Source: Siphonodentalium dalli
Taxonomy: Eukaryota; Mollusca; Scaphopoda; Gadilida; Siphonodentaliidae
Assembly (NCBI GenBank): GCA_032622095.1
Contig: CP136062.1
Location: 137,782,351 to 137,846,350 of the forward strand
DNA: 64,000 bases
Reading direction: 5' to 3'
Part shown: positions 10,526-23,561 of the stretch, piece by piece
How the letters are laid out: every line of letters starts with the position of its first letter
How positions within the stretch are numbered: position 1 is the first letter of the stretch
Notes under the pieces: generated by a model
The model's database searches: none
Told to the model about the DNA's origin: nothing
The model's input: only the letters and a program-made list of their open reading frames with translations
Program-made: the position numbers and the translations under genes

Positions 10526-11705
10526 TAGGGCCCGACGAATCGGCAATTTCAACATCGAATCGAATCTCGAATCGAATCAGGATAATGATTCAAAAAAGAA
10601 TCGAATCTCGAATCGAATCTTTTTCAAACTCTTCAGTAGATTCGCGGTACTCGGTGTAAGGTAAGAGCAAAAAATGGGGGCAAATGTCAGATGATTTTAT
10701 AACGCCAGTGAGATAACTCAGATTACGAAGGAGGTTCATTGAACTTAATTTCTATGACATGATATATATATTAATACAATATTTAATCACAGTTTAAAAT
10801 AGTTTAATATCTGAGAATGGCACAACATCATTTCATATTTTGTGTCACTGCCACTATGCGTGAAGTTCGTGAAAGTAAGCAGTTTGGAACTTCAGAGTCA
10901 ATGGAGTCAGATTCGAGTCATTGCAAACGGAAACTCTTCTGCGCATGTACGCTTCACCCTGTGAAGGCACGCGCGATATCAAAATTGCACATCGTGACTT
11001 GGGAATGGCACATTACGCAAACGGGATTACAGAGAACTATATAGTATCCCAACTTGGGCCTGTCCGTCTGAAAGCTGAATGGTTAACAATATTCCATTTC
11101 CCGGATAAGATGTTGGTCGGATTTGGAGATGACATGATGGAGCCCAATATGTTTATTTAATATATTTATATCGTTTTAATTTTGAATTAAAAAAAATATG
11201 ATATTATTTTATTGATCTGAGTAACGCAATATAGGCTTTTCTGGTAAGAATGTCAGAAACCGAGAGTCCGAGATACAAATATGTCCCACAAGAAATTCAC
11301 TAACTTCAGTATCGCGACATTGCTGGTTTTATGTGGTGGAGGAAACTGTGTGCGCTACCATTATGGTACAACTACGATGAACACGCGAACCATCACATAC
11401 CTACCTGCAGGTTGCATGACTTGCACCGACTTTCCACGCGTAACCAGCACTGGACTGGGGGCAATATATATAAACGAGCGGTGAGCTTTTGGGCAACTTT
11501 CCCTATACACATTGGACCATGGAGGTCACAGATGGTTGCGGAAGGAGACTTGTGTTAAGTATTGGGGATATAATTAATATATCCCGAATCACCCGACCGC
11601 TTCGAATCGAATCTGAATCCAGAATCACCCGACCGCTTCGAATCGAATCAAATCTGAATGTAAGATTCGAAATCGAATCGAATCTCGAAGCTTCGTCGGG
11701 CCCTA
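10526..11705. mobile_element. hAT-type element, TAGGGCCCGACGAA termini
   Basis: Termini TAGGGCCCGACGAA...TTCGTCGGGCCCTA are flanked by a perfect 8-bp duplication TAACCTTA (10518-10525, 11706-11713). Subterminal arrays of TCGAATCGAATC lie at 10555-10620 and 11595-11695 and could serve as transposase-binding sites. Internal open frames (75-83 codons, for example 10817-11044 and 11489-11740 on +) show no hAT dimerisation motif, so the copy is judged non-autonomous. Confidence 0.92.
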
Positions 11706-11713
11706 TAACCTTA

Positions 11714-12286
11714 CACCGACTAATTGTGTATGTATTGTAAATCACAAACCCACACCAAGATGAGTGTGACTTATATTTATGACATTTCCCAACCATATAA
11801 TGTATCAATACAAAAGTGTTATTCAGTATTCTTCTGATTGACAATTATTTTAACAATGATTTAGAATTTTCGAACATCAGTTCCAGTATATGTTAGCTTC
11901 AGCTACGTAAATTAATCCTTATTTTTTTTTCTAAAAACTCATTGCTGAGCGGTTCCCTTAGGAAATGTTCAGATAATAAGTTAAATAAAAGCTGAGATCT
12001 TCCCATGAATGAATTGGTATCTGCTTACACTTATATTATATTTTCACCTGTCTGCCATCTAATATTTCCTGAACATCCCTCCACTGGCCTTCAGATGAAT
12101 AATAGATCATCCCAATGTATACATTTATAACAGAATCTTAGAACACATAGTCTGGAATCAATGTATTTAATAAATTACAGAATATGGAAAAATGGCCATC
12201 AAATTTGACAGCTATGCAAAAAATATATCCTCATAAAATTTTCAGGGAGAAAAATTATTTTGTTTTGCATAGCAAGGCGCTATACA
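11714..12286. other. Nothing recognised except a short dispersed fragment
   Basis: The segment near 11950 (GGAAATGTTCAGATAATAAG) has a relative near 16400, indicating an old dispersed repeat. Otherwise featureless. Confidence 0.3.
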
Positions 12287-12288
12287 TA

Positions 12289-12413
12289 CAGTAATGCCCT
12301 AAGTAATCGCCTCCTTAACCACAGCAGAATTATGGGTAACTTTTCAGGATTTAGTCGGAAATATGGCTTGTTGCCATTCATCGGAAAGCTCTCGGCGACT
12401 TAAGGCATTACTG
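12289..12413. mobile_element. TA-flanked MITE, CAGTAATGCC family, copy 2
   Basis: Ends CAGTAATGCC...GGCATTACTG are flanked by TA (12287-12288, 12414-12415). It shares TTAACCACAGCAGAATTATG and the ATATGGCTTGTTGCCATTC centre with copy 1, but one arm is deleted. Confidence 0.85.
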
Positions 12414-12415
12414 TA

Positions 12416-13067
12416 TTACAGAATTACATACTAAGATTATCACTACGAATAACATTTTCATTATCAAAGCTTGACGAACTTGATGTTTTTAGCAAAAAAA
12501 ACATATCTAAATTACATAGTAATTTTCATAGCAAAATGCTATTTGGCTGTAGTTATTTTACCCCCTGCCTATTTTAACCGAGAAAAAGTTGTTTGAGTCA
12601 GGGTTTGAGGTGGCGGAGCAGGCCTGCAGATTTCAAAATTATGCATAACCTATTTTTCGTTTGCCTGGTTTGTGCTTAGGTAACCCATTGGTTTACACAA
12701 ACTGTTACAATTGGCATTATTAACTACAGATGGGCAACTCATAGGACTAATGTCATGAATTTGAATGTCTCATTTCGAGACTTGGTTGAGGAAAATTAAG
12801 ATGAGAATCAGTTATCACAAGAACTACATACAACTTTGCTGCGACCTATTTTTCGTTCACGGCATTTTCATTTTAGGTAACCTCCAGGCGAACTGAACTG
12901 TTGTTTGCCTCAATTTGCAGGCCTGGGGGAGGAAGATAGCCAGGCCTGAACATATTTCTCCAGTCTCTATCCTCTGCTCTACTGTCAGATGTCCACTTTT
13001 TATCAAGGCTGAGCTGCCTTGTCATCATTTCATCAGGACAACCATCGTCCTGCACCCCTCACTCCCT
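12416..13067. other. 3' flank of MED10
   Basis: Downstream of the MED10 stop on the minus strand. No AATAAA was seen on the minus strand in the first 500 bp, so the polyadenylation site is unplaced. No other gene is apparent. Confidence 0.3.
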
Positions 13068-13163
13068 TCAGGCAGGTCTATCATCACCACGCATTGCTCT
13101 GTATTTTGCCATTTCATTAGGGAATACTTTACTCAGCTCGGCTATGAGGAGGACTTTGAATTT
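13068..13163 (-). CDS. MED10: MED10 exon 4, terminal
   Basis: Acceptor TTTTCAG precedes 13163. The exon encodes KFKVLLIAELSKVFPNEMAK then YRAMRGDDRPA and ends at TGA 13070-13068. The plus-strand open frame over 12915-13235 is its shadow. Confidence 0.96.
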   Translation of the reverse strand, partial: KFKVLLIAELSKVFPNEMAKYRAMRGDDRPA

Positions 13164-16100
13164 CTGAAAAGAAAGGTGATTGCCAATTTGATCAGTGGAG
13201 TACATACACATCATAAGTCCATTCAGATCACATGACATACCTAGGTTTATTACACGCTTGCTCCTAGAAGTACAGTGTATTTGTCATTCCATATTTACAA
13301 ATATGTATGGAACGAACGTTCTATACGTATCTCATTGATGTCAAATTACGTACCTCAACCATGAAACTGGAACTATAAAATAATAGAATCATCATATAAA
13401 ATGACAAAACAAGCCACGTGTGTGCCTAAATAAACCTTTTAAGCCCATAGTTTTTAATGCACATATTCTAGGACAGTGATGTGTAATAAATGCAGAACGA
13501 CATGTGTTTTAATACAGGGTTTCCGCTATACCGGCAAAATGGACCCACTTTTGATGACCAAAACAAAATAATTTGAATCAGTATTTACTAGTAGCCTACC
13601 GGTAAATTAGCATGCCGACAGACCCGTTTAATCTCCCGCTTTGCTCATGAGTCTGCCGATTTGATCCTCGACACCCGCCTATCCCCCACAACCCTCATCT
13701 CATCTAACAGTTTGGGCAAATACATGTAAACATAAAGACAAACATTTATTTAATAAGTTTGCCATTGGTAACATTTTATAAGTCTCGCTCTTGTCGCGGC
13801 CAAGATTTTGTCAATGTCGGTGTGATCTATTGTCTATCCTAATTGGGCGCCTCAATATAATGTGTCTTAGAGCCTCCGTAGGTGTTTATTACCTTCGATT
13901 CTTGCACCTATAGATAGTTTGCGCTTGTGGCCAATTGCAATTAGAATAATGTAATGTACATATGAGTGCTGAAAATTCGTAAAGAAACACTAATTTGGTT
14001 ATGATGACATGCAGCGATAATAAGGTTGATTTTAATAGCTTGCCTCGTCCCGACTCCAGTCTATTCATCATGTACTAATAAACGAAAATGAGGAACCGAT
14101 ATATCGAAATGGGACATTTCAAATCTATTCAGCGGATATATAGACGAATACAGCTTTGACATTCATTATCCATAAAATAATTTATTTCCATCCATACATT
14201 CTGTGAAAAAATGACTGGCACATTGTAAACTGGGCATTCACTGCCGCATCCTATACATTATATGAGCGATAACTCTACATTTGCTGCTTGGGCTATTTCC
14301 GTGTCAGTACGTGACAGAGGATGCCCCGTTATTTGTGACCAGAATTTTAGCTGCTGTTTATACATTTTCAAATAATAAATAAGCCTTGGCTAAAGAGCGG
14401 TATACCACTTGCCAAATGCTAAAGAGCAATATACTACGCTTTAGCTGTATTGGCTTGACACCCTAATGAATGGTATACCGATCTTTAGCATTGATGCTAA
14501 AGAATGGTGTACCACTCATTGTGACAAACAATAAGGGCAGTATACCGCCCTTTGGCTATATGGGACTGACATGATAAAGAACGGTATACTGCTCTTTAGT
14601 GTTAGCAATGAAGAACACTATACTGCTCTTTAGTGCCAAATGCTAAAGAGCGGTATATAACCCATTAAAGGGAGGTGTACCCCCAACCCGGATACCTTCC
14701 TCAAGGGTGCCCAAACACTGGACCAGTCCCTGGTACTATAGTATTACATTGCCATATCAGCATTGGGGACTATTAACAGTAATGACACAAAAGGCTCTTC
14801 ATAATATGAATTAACGTCAAATTGTAACCATATTGTCTCAACAAATCAATGCATTTTCAGCTGGCAAATAAAACTGGCCAGTAAATATTCTGACCTGGGT
14901 ATTTTCGTATACTTCAACTTGTATTAATTTTAAATGCTTTCTTCCCCGTCCATGTTGGATAAGCAGCACACTCGTTGCCAGGATTTTTTACGCAATGCAC
15001 CAACTACATGTAGATGTTATCCGTACCGCTCTTTACTAAAGAGTCTTTAGTGCATCCGGCTAATGAGCGGTATACCGTTCTTTAGCCCCCAGCAATAAAG
15101 AACGGTATACCGGCATTTTGAAAACCCGAGAACAGACCAAGAAAACTGTTCGCAGGTTTGGATTCTCGCTCCCAGAATGAGATTCCAGATCTGATAACAC
15201 GTTGTTGGTCTGTTCCTGACCTGTTCTCGATGTTCAAATACTGACATCCGGGTCACGTCTTGGTGGTCTACTATTTGCGAACACAGAAGAATATGGATTC
15301 AAATACACCTCAAGAAACATCACCACATTATGAGAGCAGTTCTTCTTGAGGGGTTTGTTTTTTAAGCTTGTTGACGAACCTCATCTCAGAAAGTTGTGAC
15401 TTCAGACTCTTATTGATCATCACAATGCCCTAAAAGATGAAACCACTCTAAAGGACTGACCATATTGAAAGGTCGCACCACCATTTTAAATCCACAACTC
15501 TATGAGGTCACACTGGCCTATAAGGTCGCACCACTCAATTAAACAATGTAAGATCACACCATGTACAGGATGAGGACACATTATAAGGACAAACCACCAA
15601 GCCTTCAAATAGAGCATCTGTCATTTGCAGAATGAGGTCCCCAGAGGGTGAATTTAGAGATGCTATCCCGCACAGTGGGCTAGCATCACCAAATTCATCC
15701 TCTGGGGACCTCATTCTGCTAAGGCCTCATTTTCTGGGAAGTATCTACAATATTAAATGAACATCTTTCTTAGTTACTTTTTGCTTTCTGGGAAGTTTCT
15801 ATATTATAAATAGATAAAATGCATAATCGAGGTGACTAATGAGTAAATATCACCAACTTCAACTGGGGAACTTCAATCTGATCCTAGGTCTTCCTTAGCA
15901 GTTGAGGTCTAAGCAGAATTACCTGCAAATGACAGACACACTATTTGCAGACTTGCAAAGCATCCTATAAAGTCACAGCCCCCTACTGCACCCTATGAGG
16001 TCACACCATCAAATAATGTCAAACTACCCTATGAGGTAACACCATATATAAAGTCACACTGCAGTCTGTCCTTACCTTGAGGTTGTCAATCTTTCCTTTG

Positions 16101-19100
16101 ACATTCTCGTTTTTGGTAAGAGCTTTCTCAAGGCAATCTTTTGTATACAAGTTTGGATTTTTCCCACTGTCAATATACCTGAGTGAGAACAAAAATAGAT
16201 ATTACTAGCCGATAAACATACAACAAAGATTCTGCCAACAAGAGTCAATGCAAGTAAGTAATATTATAATGAGGAAGCAAATATCTAATTAGGACGAGAT
16301 TATTTGCTATCCTCTTCTGAGCACCCAAGTGGAGTGTTGAAATTCACTTTAACCCATTCTTTACAAAATACTCATGACAAGTACATGGAGTTCCCTTGGA
16401 AATGTTCGGATAATAAGTTCAACAAATGACCGTTGAACTTATTACACTCAACAATTCCAATTGTATCTCGTACATTTTTCCTGGTGTTATGTTCTGGTTT
16501 ACATATTCCATGGCCTCTATGGGTCATGATTTGCCACTTTGACCACCCCATAGGTCTCGTGACTTGGCTGACATCTTGAATTTGCACACACTGCAGACCT
16601 TTGATTTTGGCATGTGTTTAGCACTTGCGTATGTAGGGAGTAGGCAGAAATAAAAAATGGCGTGCTATTGTGTACATGCATATTGCATCACTGTAATTGA
16701 AACTTCAAAGTAATAAAAATGCTGATGCTGTGGTTCACATGCCCATAGTGCTGCTCATGTCATTGGCTGCATCTTTGATCTCGCATTGTCTGAGACTGGC
16801 CTTCATGTTTTTTCGAATAGTTGGATTACAATACTCAAATCGACAAGATGGAATCTGAATGTCAGACGAAGTTATTATTTCATGGAGTTCTGGATATGAT
16901 GAAAAAACCTCCTCGTCTGACTCTGACAATTTCTTACATTTGAATAACCAGTCATATTATGTCACATGATTGCCTAGAGAAATGCATGGTGACACTAAGG
17001 TGTTATCAACTAACTCTCTGAATTATCTACAATTTAGTTTTGTGTCAGTTTATTTTCGGTGTTACAGTGCGTAATCTGTATAAATTATAATGTTTTTTTC
17101 GTTTGTTTAACCTCATATTAAATAAATTATCAGATGAAATTATTCTCCAGTCTCTCACTTCTCCCTATTTTTCTCTCACTTCTCCCTATTTCTGCCAGAG
17201 GGAGAAGTCACTTCTCCCTATTCTCAACCTGCAAGCTGAGGCCTGTGTATAATACATTTTTAATTATACCATTCTAATGTTAAGCTTTCATTTATTCTCA
17301 CTATTTATCCAATGACAATGTACAGCCCACTCAAAACTGAAAGTATATTGGGATAGCGCTTATGAGAAAAGCGCAAACAATGTTCAAAATACGCGTGCTT
17401 TGAACAGCGCGCCCTTTGAACAGCGCGCTGGTGATTTCCCAAAATCGAAGGTCCGGCATACACATATGTCTGCATTTCCGATATATATCCAGGCCTACAT
17501 TGGAACAAATGGCTAATGTAAATATTGTATTCAGTAGCTGTTTGTATTTTTTTCAATCTTGGTAATATGTTTTGGCAATTCATTAGCAAATGTGATATAA
17601 CAGACCGTCTTGTGACCACATTTGAAAAGGTCAAATCTCGCATGGCCACTGACTGTATGTGTACATTTCACATATAATATATGATGACATAACCTGTATC
17701 ATATTAATATTGTCCACTTACATGATACATCAGGCCCATCGATAAACAACAAATAGACCAGGGACACCTCCAAATTTTGCAAATATGCACGATTGGCGTT
17801 GTATGAATAATTCGCTAAATGCTCATCAAAAGAGTTAAAAGCAAAAATATTTGTATATCAACACACTGGTATCAATCCCATCATTATGTAGCCAAAACTT
17901 ACTTAGATCAGGGGTAAAAAAAATTGGTCATATTGTCCTATACAAACTCAGTCAAGTGGACCACTACAAATTTTGTTTAGGACATCGACCTTGACTGAAT
18001 GCCAATAATCAGGTTCGCATTGAATCAACACTGAGAAATGACCTCACTATTTGAAACTTCTTGACTGGTCCCTGATGTCTATTTATTTAGTTATCGGTGT
18101 CGGGCTGTCAAATAAACTCATATTACAATATATACTCACTCGAAGACTTCCAGGGGAACATGAAAGTTCTGCATATCTGCCTTCATCTTGTCCAATTCTT
18201 GCAGTCCAGATACCATTGTTTGCCTGAGAATTAAACAAAAAGTAATCACAACATGATATTTTGATAGTTAAAGACATATTATGCATGTATGTACTTGTTC
18301 GAGTGCATGAAACTGATGAGTTAGTGTTCAGGCGCTATGCCAACTGGAGGAATGTAACATTCTACTAACATTGCCGAAAATCTGAAGCAAATTGACAGTA
18401 CCACTCCATAGAAAACATCGTCTTAAATATTTCATAGTTGTAAATTTTGCATAAATATGTATACCACAAGAGGAAAGGTGACGTAATTGGGAACTCGTAG
18501 CTATAGACAACCCTTTCCCCGAATGAAGACACAGCAACACCACCTTCTGTACCTTCAAATTTAAAGCTTTAAGTATGTTAATAAATTATATGAATTGCAT
18601 GAATTGCGGCGTATTAGATTAATCACTCGTAGCAGACAGACATGACAGACATGACTGTCAACTACGTTATTTATAAATCAGAAGTGGCTTGGGGGGGGGG
18701 GGGGGGGGGGGGGTCAGGACTGAGGAAATATGCAATGGTCAGTCCGGTAGCTTCCGGGATAATATAGCCCCCATGTTGGCTGATAAAAACTCGAAGAAGA
18801 TGATGTTGATGAATTGTCTTTTTCACGGTGTTCTGATAATCTGAACATATCCAGGAAAAGCCATTATGCGTATCAAACATTAAAAAAATACATATTTATT
18901 GTGAAATATTTTTAATACTTGTATTAGTTGTTGAAAATCGACCATAATCAAGATGGTTATTCACTTCAATTCAGAAACACCAGCGCAGGCCCTGCATTAA
19001 TATATTTTTCCAAAAAATATGTGTTCTTGAATGTGTAGCGGTCGCGTTGTAAATATAGAAGGCCGATTAATCAACAGCTCCAACGGAGCATGCTTCTTTG

Positions 19101-22100
19101 GTCCAGTGGTTAAGACGCCTTGTCTCGTCACTGAAGTTAAGCATCGTCGAGCCCGGTTAGCACTTGGATGGGTGACCGGTGGCCTGAGATTTCGGGTGAT
19201 GCCAACTTTCGGTGCGACTCCCGCATTCCACCCTTCTCCCGTTACACTGGGGGCTCGTCCGGTCCTCAGAGTCTGTGTCATGGTGCGACCGCTCTGAGAG
19301 AGGAACTTGGGTGAGGATCACTTGGTGGTGAACCTCAAAACGAGGAAGGGAGGAATGTAGCGGTCGCGTTGTAAATATAGAAGGCCGATTAATCAACAGC
19401 TCCAACGGAGCATGCTTCTTTGGTCCAGTGGTTAAGATGCCTTGTCTCGTCACCGAAGTTAAGCAACGTCGAGCCCGGTTAGCACTTGGATGGGTGACCG
19501 GTGGCCTGAGATTTTGGGTGTTGCCAACTTTCGGTGCGACTCCCGCATTCCACCCTTCTCCCGTTTCATACCGGTACACATAGTGTTTTTTCAAATCGCT
19601 CAGATTAGCCATTGAACACTGCGAAAATGACAATTAACTTTATAAACGAGAGGCCGATCACAATCGGCAGATGTTAACCCATCCCTTGACGATAAAAATT
19701 TACTATGATCGGAATCATAAATGAGAGTTTTGGTTTTGAATTATAGAGTATACTGTATGTACTATTATAGACAAATGTACATAACACAAATTATTGGAAT
19801 GTATGGGTCACAGGCATTTATATAAGAGAATGCACTGGTACAGGATATGTAATGCTAAACCACCACACCACAGCCTTGGGTTAAATGTGAAAGGTGTGAC
19901 CTGAACATGGAATAATATAGCAGAGCGTCAACAAATCTCAGGAATTGTTTATGTTGAACACTGACCTCTCTATTAAACCAATATTAAACAATTATAATGA
20001 CCTCAGACCATCTGAAGATATAACTCTGCAGCACAGATGTCCAAGTCTACTGCTAATATCATGTGATGTTTATTGTTGAATCTTTATTTTAAATTAGATA
20101 CCATAGCCTTCTTTATCAGATTATTTGCACATTGGCATAAGAGACATCAGAAAATGATATAGTCTTATCAATAGCTCCAAAGGAATGGCATGGAATTGGT
20201 GAATTTGATTTAATGTTGCTCCAAACAGATTTACCAGTACATAACACAAGATTTTGGAATGATTTAAACAAATTTGGTGTGGTGATTCGGGGGTACCCTT
20301 GGCAGAGTTATAATGGTGTTAGTTTTTCAAATTTTCAAACTTAAAAAAATAATTGTTTTTAATTATTAAAAAAAAGGAACACATTGGGAATCTTTTTAAT
20401 CAACTTGTATCATAATCATCAATATCTAAATGAAAACAAGTGGTCAATCCGGACATCACAATAAGTGTACCATACTATGGTATAGGTACACATAAAAATC
20501 AAAATAAATTAATGAATCAATAGGGGCAAAGAGGGTGTCAAAATAAACCAATATAACATGAGACATGGTATCAGACAGATGAAAGTATCAGGAATGTTGA
20601 GATGTGTTAATCTTTAACTACAGAAATCCATGCAAGTGAATGAGGAGAAACCTGGAGATATAACAGAAGAATGATTAATTGAAATTTCAAATGAGAACAT
20701 CCCTACAAATGAATAATAGATTATTCCAATTAAAACATTAGAACTGAATTGGACAGTCCATTGAATCGTGATTGTGTTACAGCTTCACCACTATCATAGA
20801 GCTATGTTGTATATACAGTGGCTAAAAATAACTAATATTTCAATAAGAGATCACTTCTGCAGTCTCTCATATTGCAGTTAAGCTGCATTATTGGTAGTTA
20901 ATTGTAATCTACCTGGGTTATCAAAAACTCAAAATCTGTTCAATTCTTAGTTGAAAAAGGGCCATAACTGTGGTATAACAAATCAGATCTAACCCATATT
21001 CGAACTTGATCTGTATTTTGAGTTGAGAAACTCACATACAAAATTTGGTTCCTATCAGTTGAAAAATTGTAGATTTATCGAAACATGCATGAATTCTATG
21101 TCAAAGGGCCATAACTCCATTAAAAAATAACTCGATATGTATTTTGGGCTGAGCAACTCGCATACCAAATTTGGTTACAATCAGATGAATTTTTTTTTAG
21201 TTATGGCAGCATGCATAAATTCTAAGTTGAAAAAGGGCCATAACTCTGTAACAAAATCTCGGACCAAACCCAAATTCGAACTCCATCTGTATTTTGGGCT
21301 GAGAAACCCATATACAAAATTTGGTTTCGATTGGATAGAAAATATTTGAGTTATCGCATTACTCGTAAAGTGTCTATGGACAGACAGACAGACGGACGAA
21401 CGACGAGTGGTCAATCCGGGCAACGACACTATGTTTACCATACTATGGTATGGGTAAACATAAAAATAACGTACTTTTTCGTAATGGCATCAGTTTGCCC
21501 AACCCGCATCATAGAAATTCAGCAGGACCACCAGAATCATAGCATATTAGCAGGATCAATTGACCGGGGGTGAGACTGACCACCACCGAGGCCTTGTGTT
21601 TAATTGTCAAACTCTATAAATATCACTAACTTTCCATGAACTGGCATACTGGTAGTTATCTTTCATGGTATGGAGAGAATTCAGAATTGTTGGAAAATGA
21701 TTGTCAATCTATATTATGCGGGTTGTCATATAGTAATATGTCTTGAAAGCCATTTGTACGTTGTAACCATGATTTTCCGGACACAGTGGATTGATTGATT
21801 TATTTATTTTTGATATAAAGACATACATGTATATTGTTTTAACAGGTTACAGGTTAACGAGAGGCCGATCACGATCGGCAGATGTTTAACCCATACCTTG
21901 GCGATAGCGACTAGCCATAACTGATAATTTGTCAAAGATATGATCACAGGAATTAATCCATATATCAGTACCCAACTTGAAATCAAAAGCTCAAATAATT
22001 TGTCTTAAGAAAGGGTTAAAGTATTTGGGTTGGGGAGGAGTAGTTTTAAATCTCATAACTCTGTCCCTATTCACACAAGGACCTCTCACTGTGAGATCCA

Positions 22101-23521
22101 ATGGTTTAGTGATTTCGGATGACATGTTTAGCAGTTTAAGTTAACTCATTGGAAGCAAAAGTGATAAATCCCTATCTTTGCCACTTTTGACATGCCAGAC
22201 ATTCAAAATTTATTATTCACTTCTAAAGAGAAATTATAATTGTTGACAAGCCAGACTGCAGACTGCTTAGAACGACATATATGTATAGGGGATTCCATCT
22301 CGTATTTAAATGGTACTTTAATTAGCCCCCCCCCCCCTTCCCCCATTCTCCCCAGTTATTTGTTTATCAAACATGGACAGATATAAGATCAGATCTGACC
22401 TGTGTATTAAATAAGATTAAGTGTTTCATAACAGGGGTGTATGGTTTTCAAAAATATATGTAGTTTATACAATTCAAAAGTATTATCTATATAATATTAT
22501 ACAGACATAATATGATGGGGATGCTGGCCCCTATGACCACTAAATCGTTCATATAAAAGAAAGTAAGTTAGCCCTCATTTGAATGGTTTCACACATTACA
22601 ATGTTTTACAAGTAGCTTGGGCACTAAAAGCCAAAACCTTCAATGTTAATCTCTAAGTGCTCTGTGGCCCCTAAAACAAGTCATCACTTACAATAGTCAT
22701 GTATATTTATCTGCTGTTTCCCATTGCATAGATAAATCATATTGGCTATCAGCTGTTGTTTTAATTTCAAATTGAAAGCACGTGTCTGAAGGGTTAATAT
22801 ATTTTTCAAAATCAATTAATCAGTCAATACCAAAATTGATAGAAGTGAATAGTGTGCAAAGATACCCAATAGATATTAAGAGATATGAGGAAGAGTCCAT
22901 GTTCATTATAGGATGTGTCTATGGAAACCTTGGAAAGGGTTACCCAATAGATATTAAGAGATATGAGGAAGAGTCCATGTTCATTATAGCATGTGTCTAT
23001 GGAAACCTTGGAAAGGGTTAATTATTTTTGAAGCAAATTAATGGAATTTAGAAGACACTTATATAGTTGAGGGGGCCCTTATCTCACCCTGTAATGAAAT
23101 TTCAAGAATAGGAAAAACACCAGTCTTGTGCAGCCATTAATCAATTTGACAATAAACAAACAGCCAGCCACCAGTGTTGTTTATCTTGCTTGACCCACCA
23201 GAGCTCTTTATCATATGTCATCACTCATTTCATAACAGATTTCACTTGGAATGACAACATCTATAAAAATCCTCTCATATACTCTGGATGTTGGATGATC
23301 ACATGGTAATTTATTGATATCATTATATTACATGAAACTATTGCAATAAAATCTTCATATTTTCAAAACAGGATATCACACCTAATTAATCGTATAAAAC
23401 TAAAATAAATGAAAGTGTCAATTTTTTTTTATTATTATTTTTTTTTTTATTGTTATTAAGGCGAGACCAATTTTATTACTTGGATTACGAACATTGAGGA
23501 TGAAAATCTGTAGATGCAGGA

Positions 23522-23561
<40 letters not shown>

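Larger units (their letters stand above)
19034..19568 (+). mobile_element. TRIM: miniature LTR retroelement with 5S rRNA-derived LTRs
   Basis: Two direct repeats of exactly 213 bp (19034-19246 and 19356-19568) differ at six positions by eye. Each starts TGTAGCGG and ends CA. The 109-bp interior starts one base after the first LTR with TGGGGGCTCGTCCGG, complementary to the 3' end of tRNA-Pro, and ends in a purine tract (CGAGGAAGGGAGGAA) abutting the second LTR. No gag or pol is present, so reverse transcriptase must come in trans. Each LTR carries 5S rRNA sequence (AAGTTAAGCAACGTCGAGC, ACTTGGATGGGTGACCG) preceded by a tRNA-type A box TGGTCCAGTGG. This recalls Cassandra TRIMs of plants. No target duplication is visible (GAATG against TACCG). 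It lies antisense in MED10 intron 1. Confidence 0.87.

Noticed and set aside
10817-11740. hAT transposase remnants inside 10526-11705
   Set aside because: The open frames are short and overlapping in several frames, and none shows a BED finger, catalytic or dimerisation motif.
12915-13235. Plus-strand gene of 106 codons
   Set aside because: It is antisense to MED10 exon 4, whose frame is strongly conserved.
16735-16929. Small acidic minus-strand gene (MSESDEEVF...)
   Set aside because: It has no domain, no splice evidence and lies in MED10 intron 2; it may be an old transposon fragment.
19119-19528. Two functional 5S rRNA genes
   Set aside because: Only the 3' two thirds of 5S rRNA are present, and the sequence lies within LTR-like repeats.
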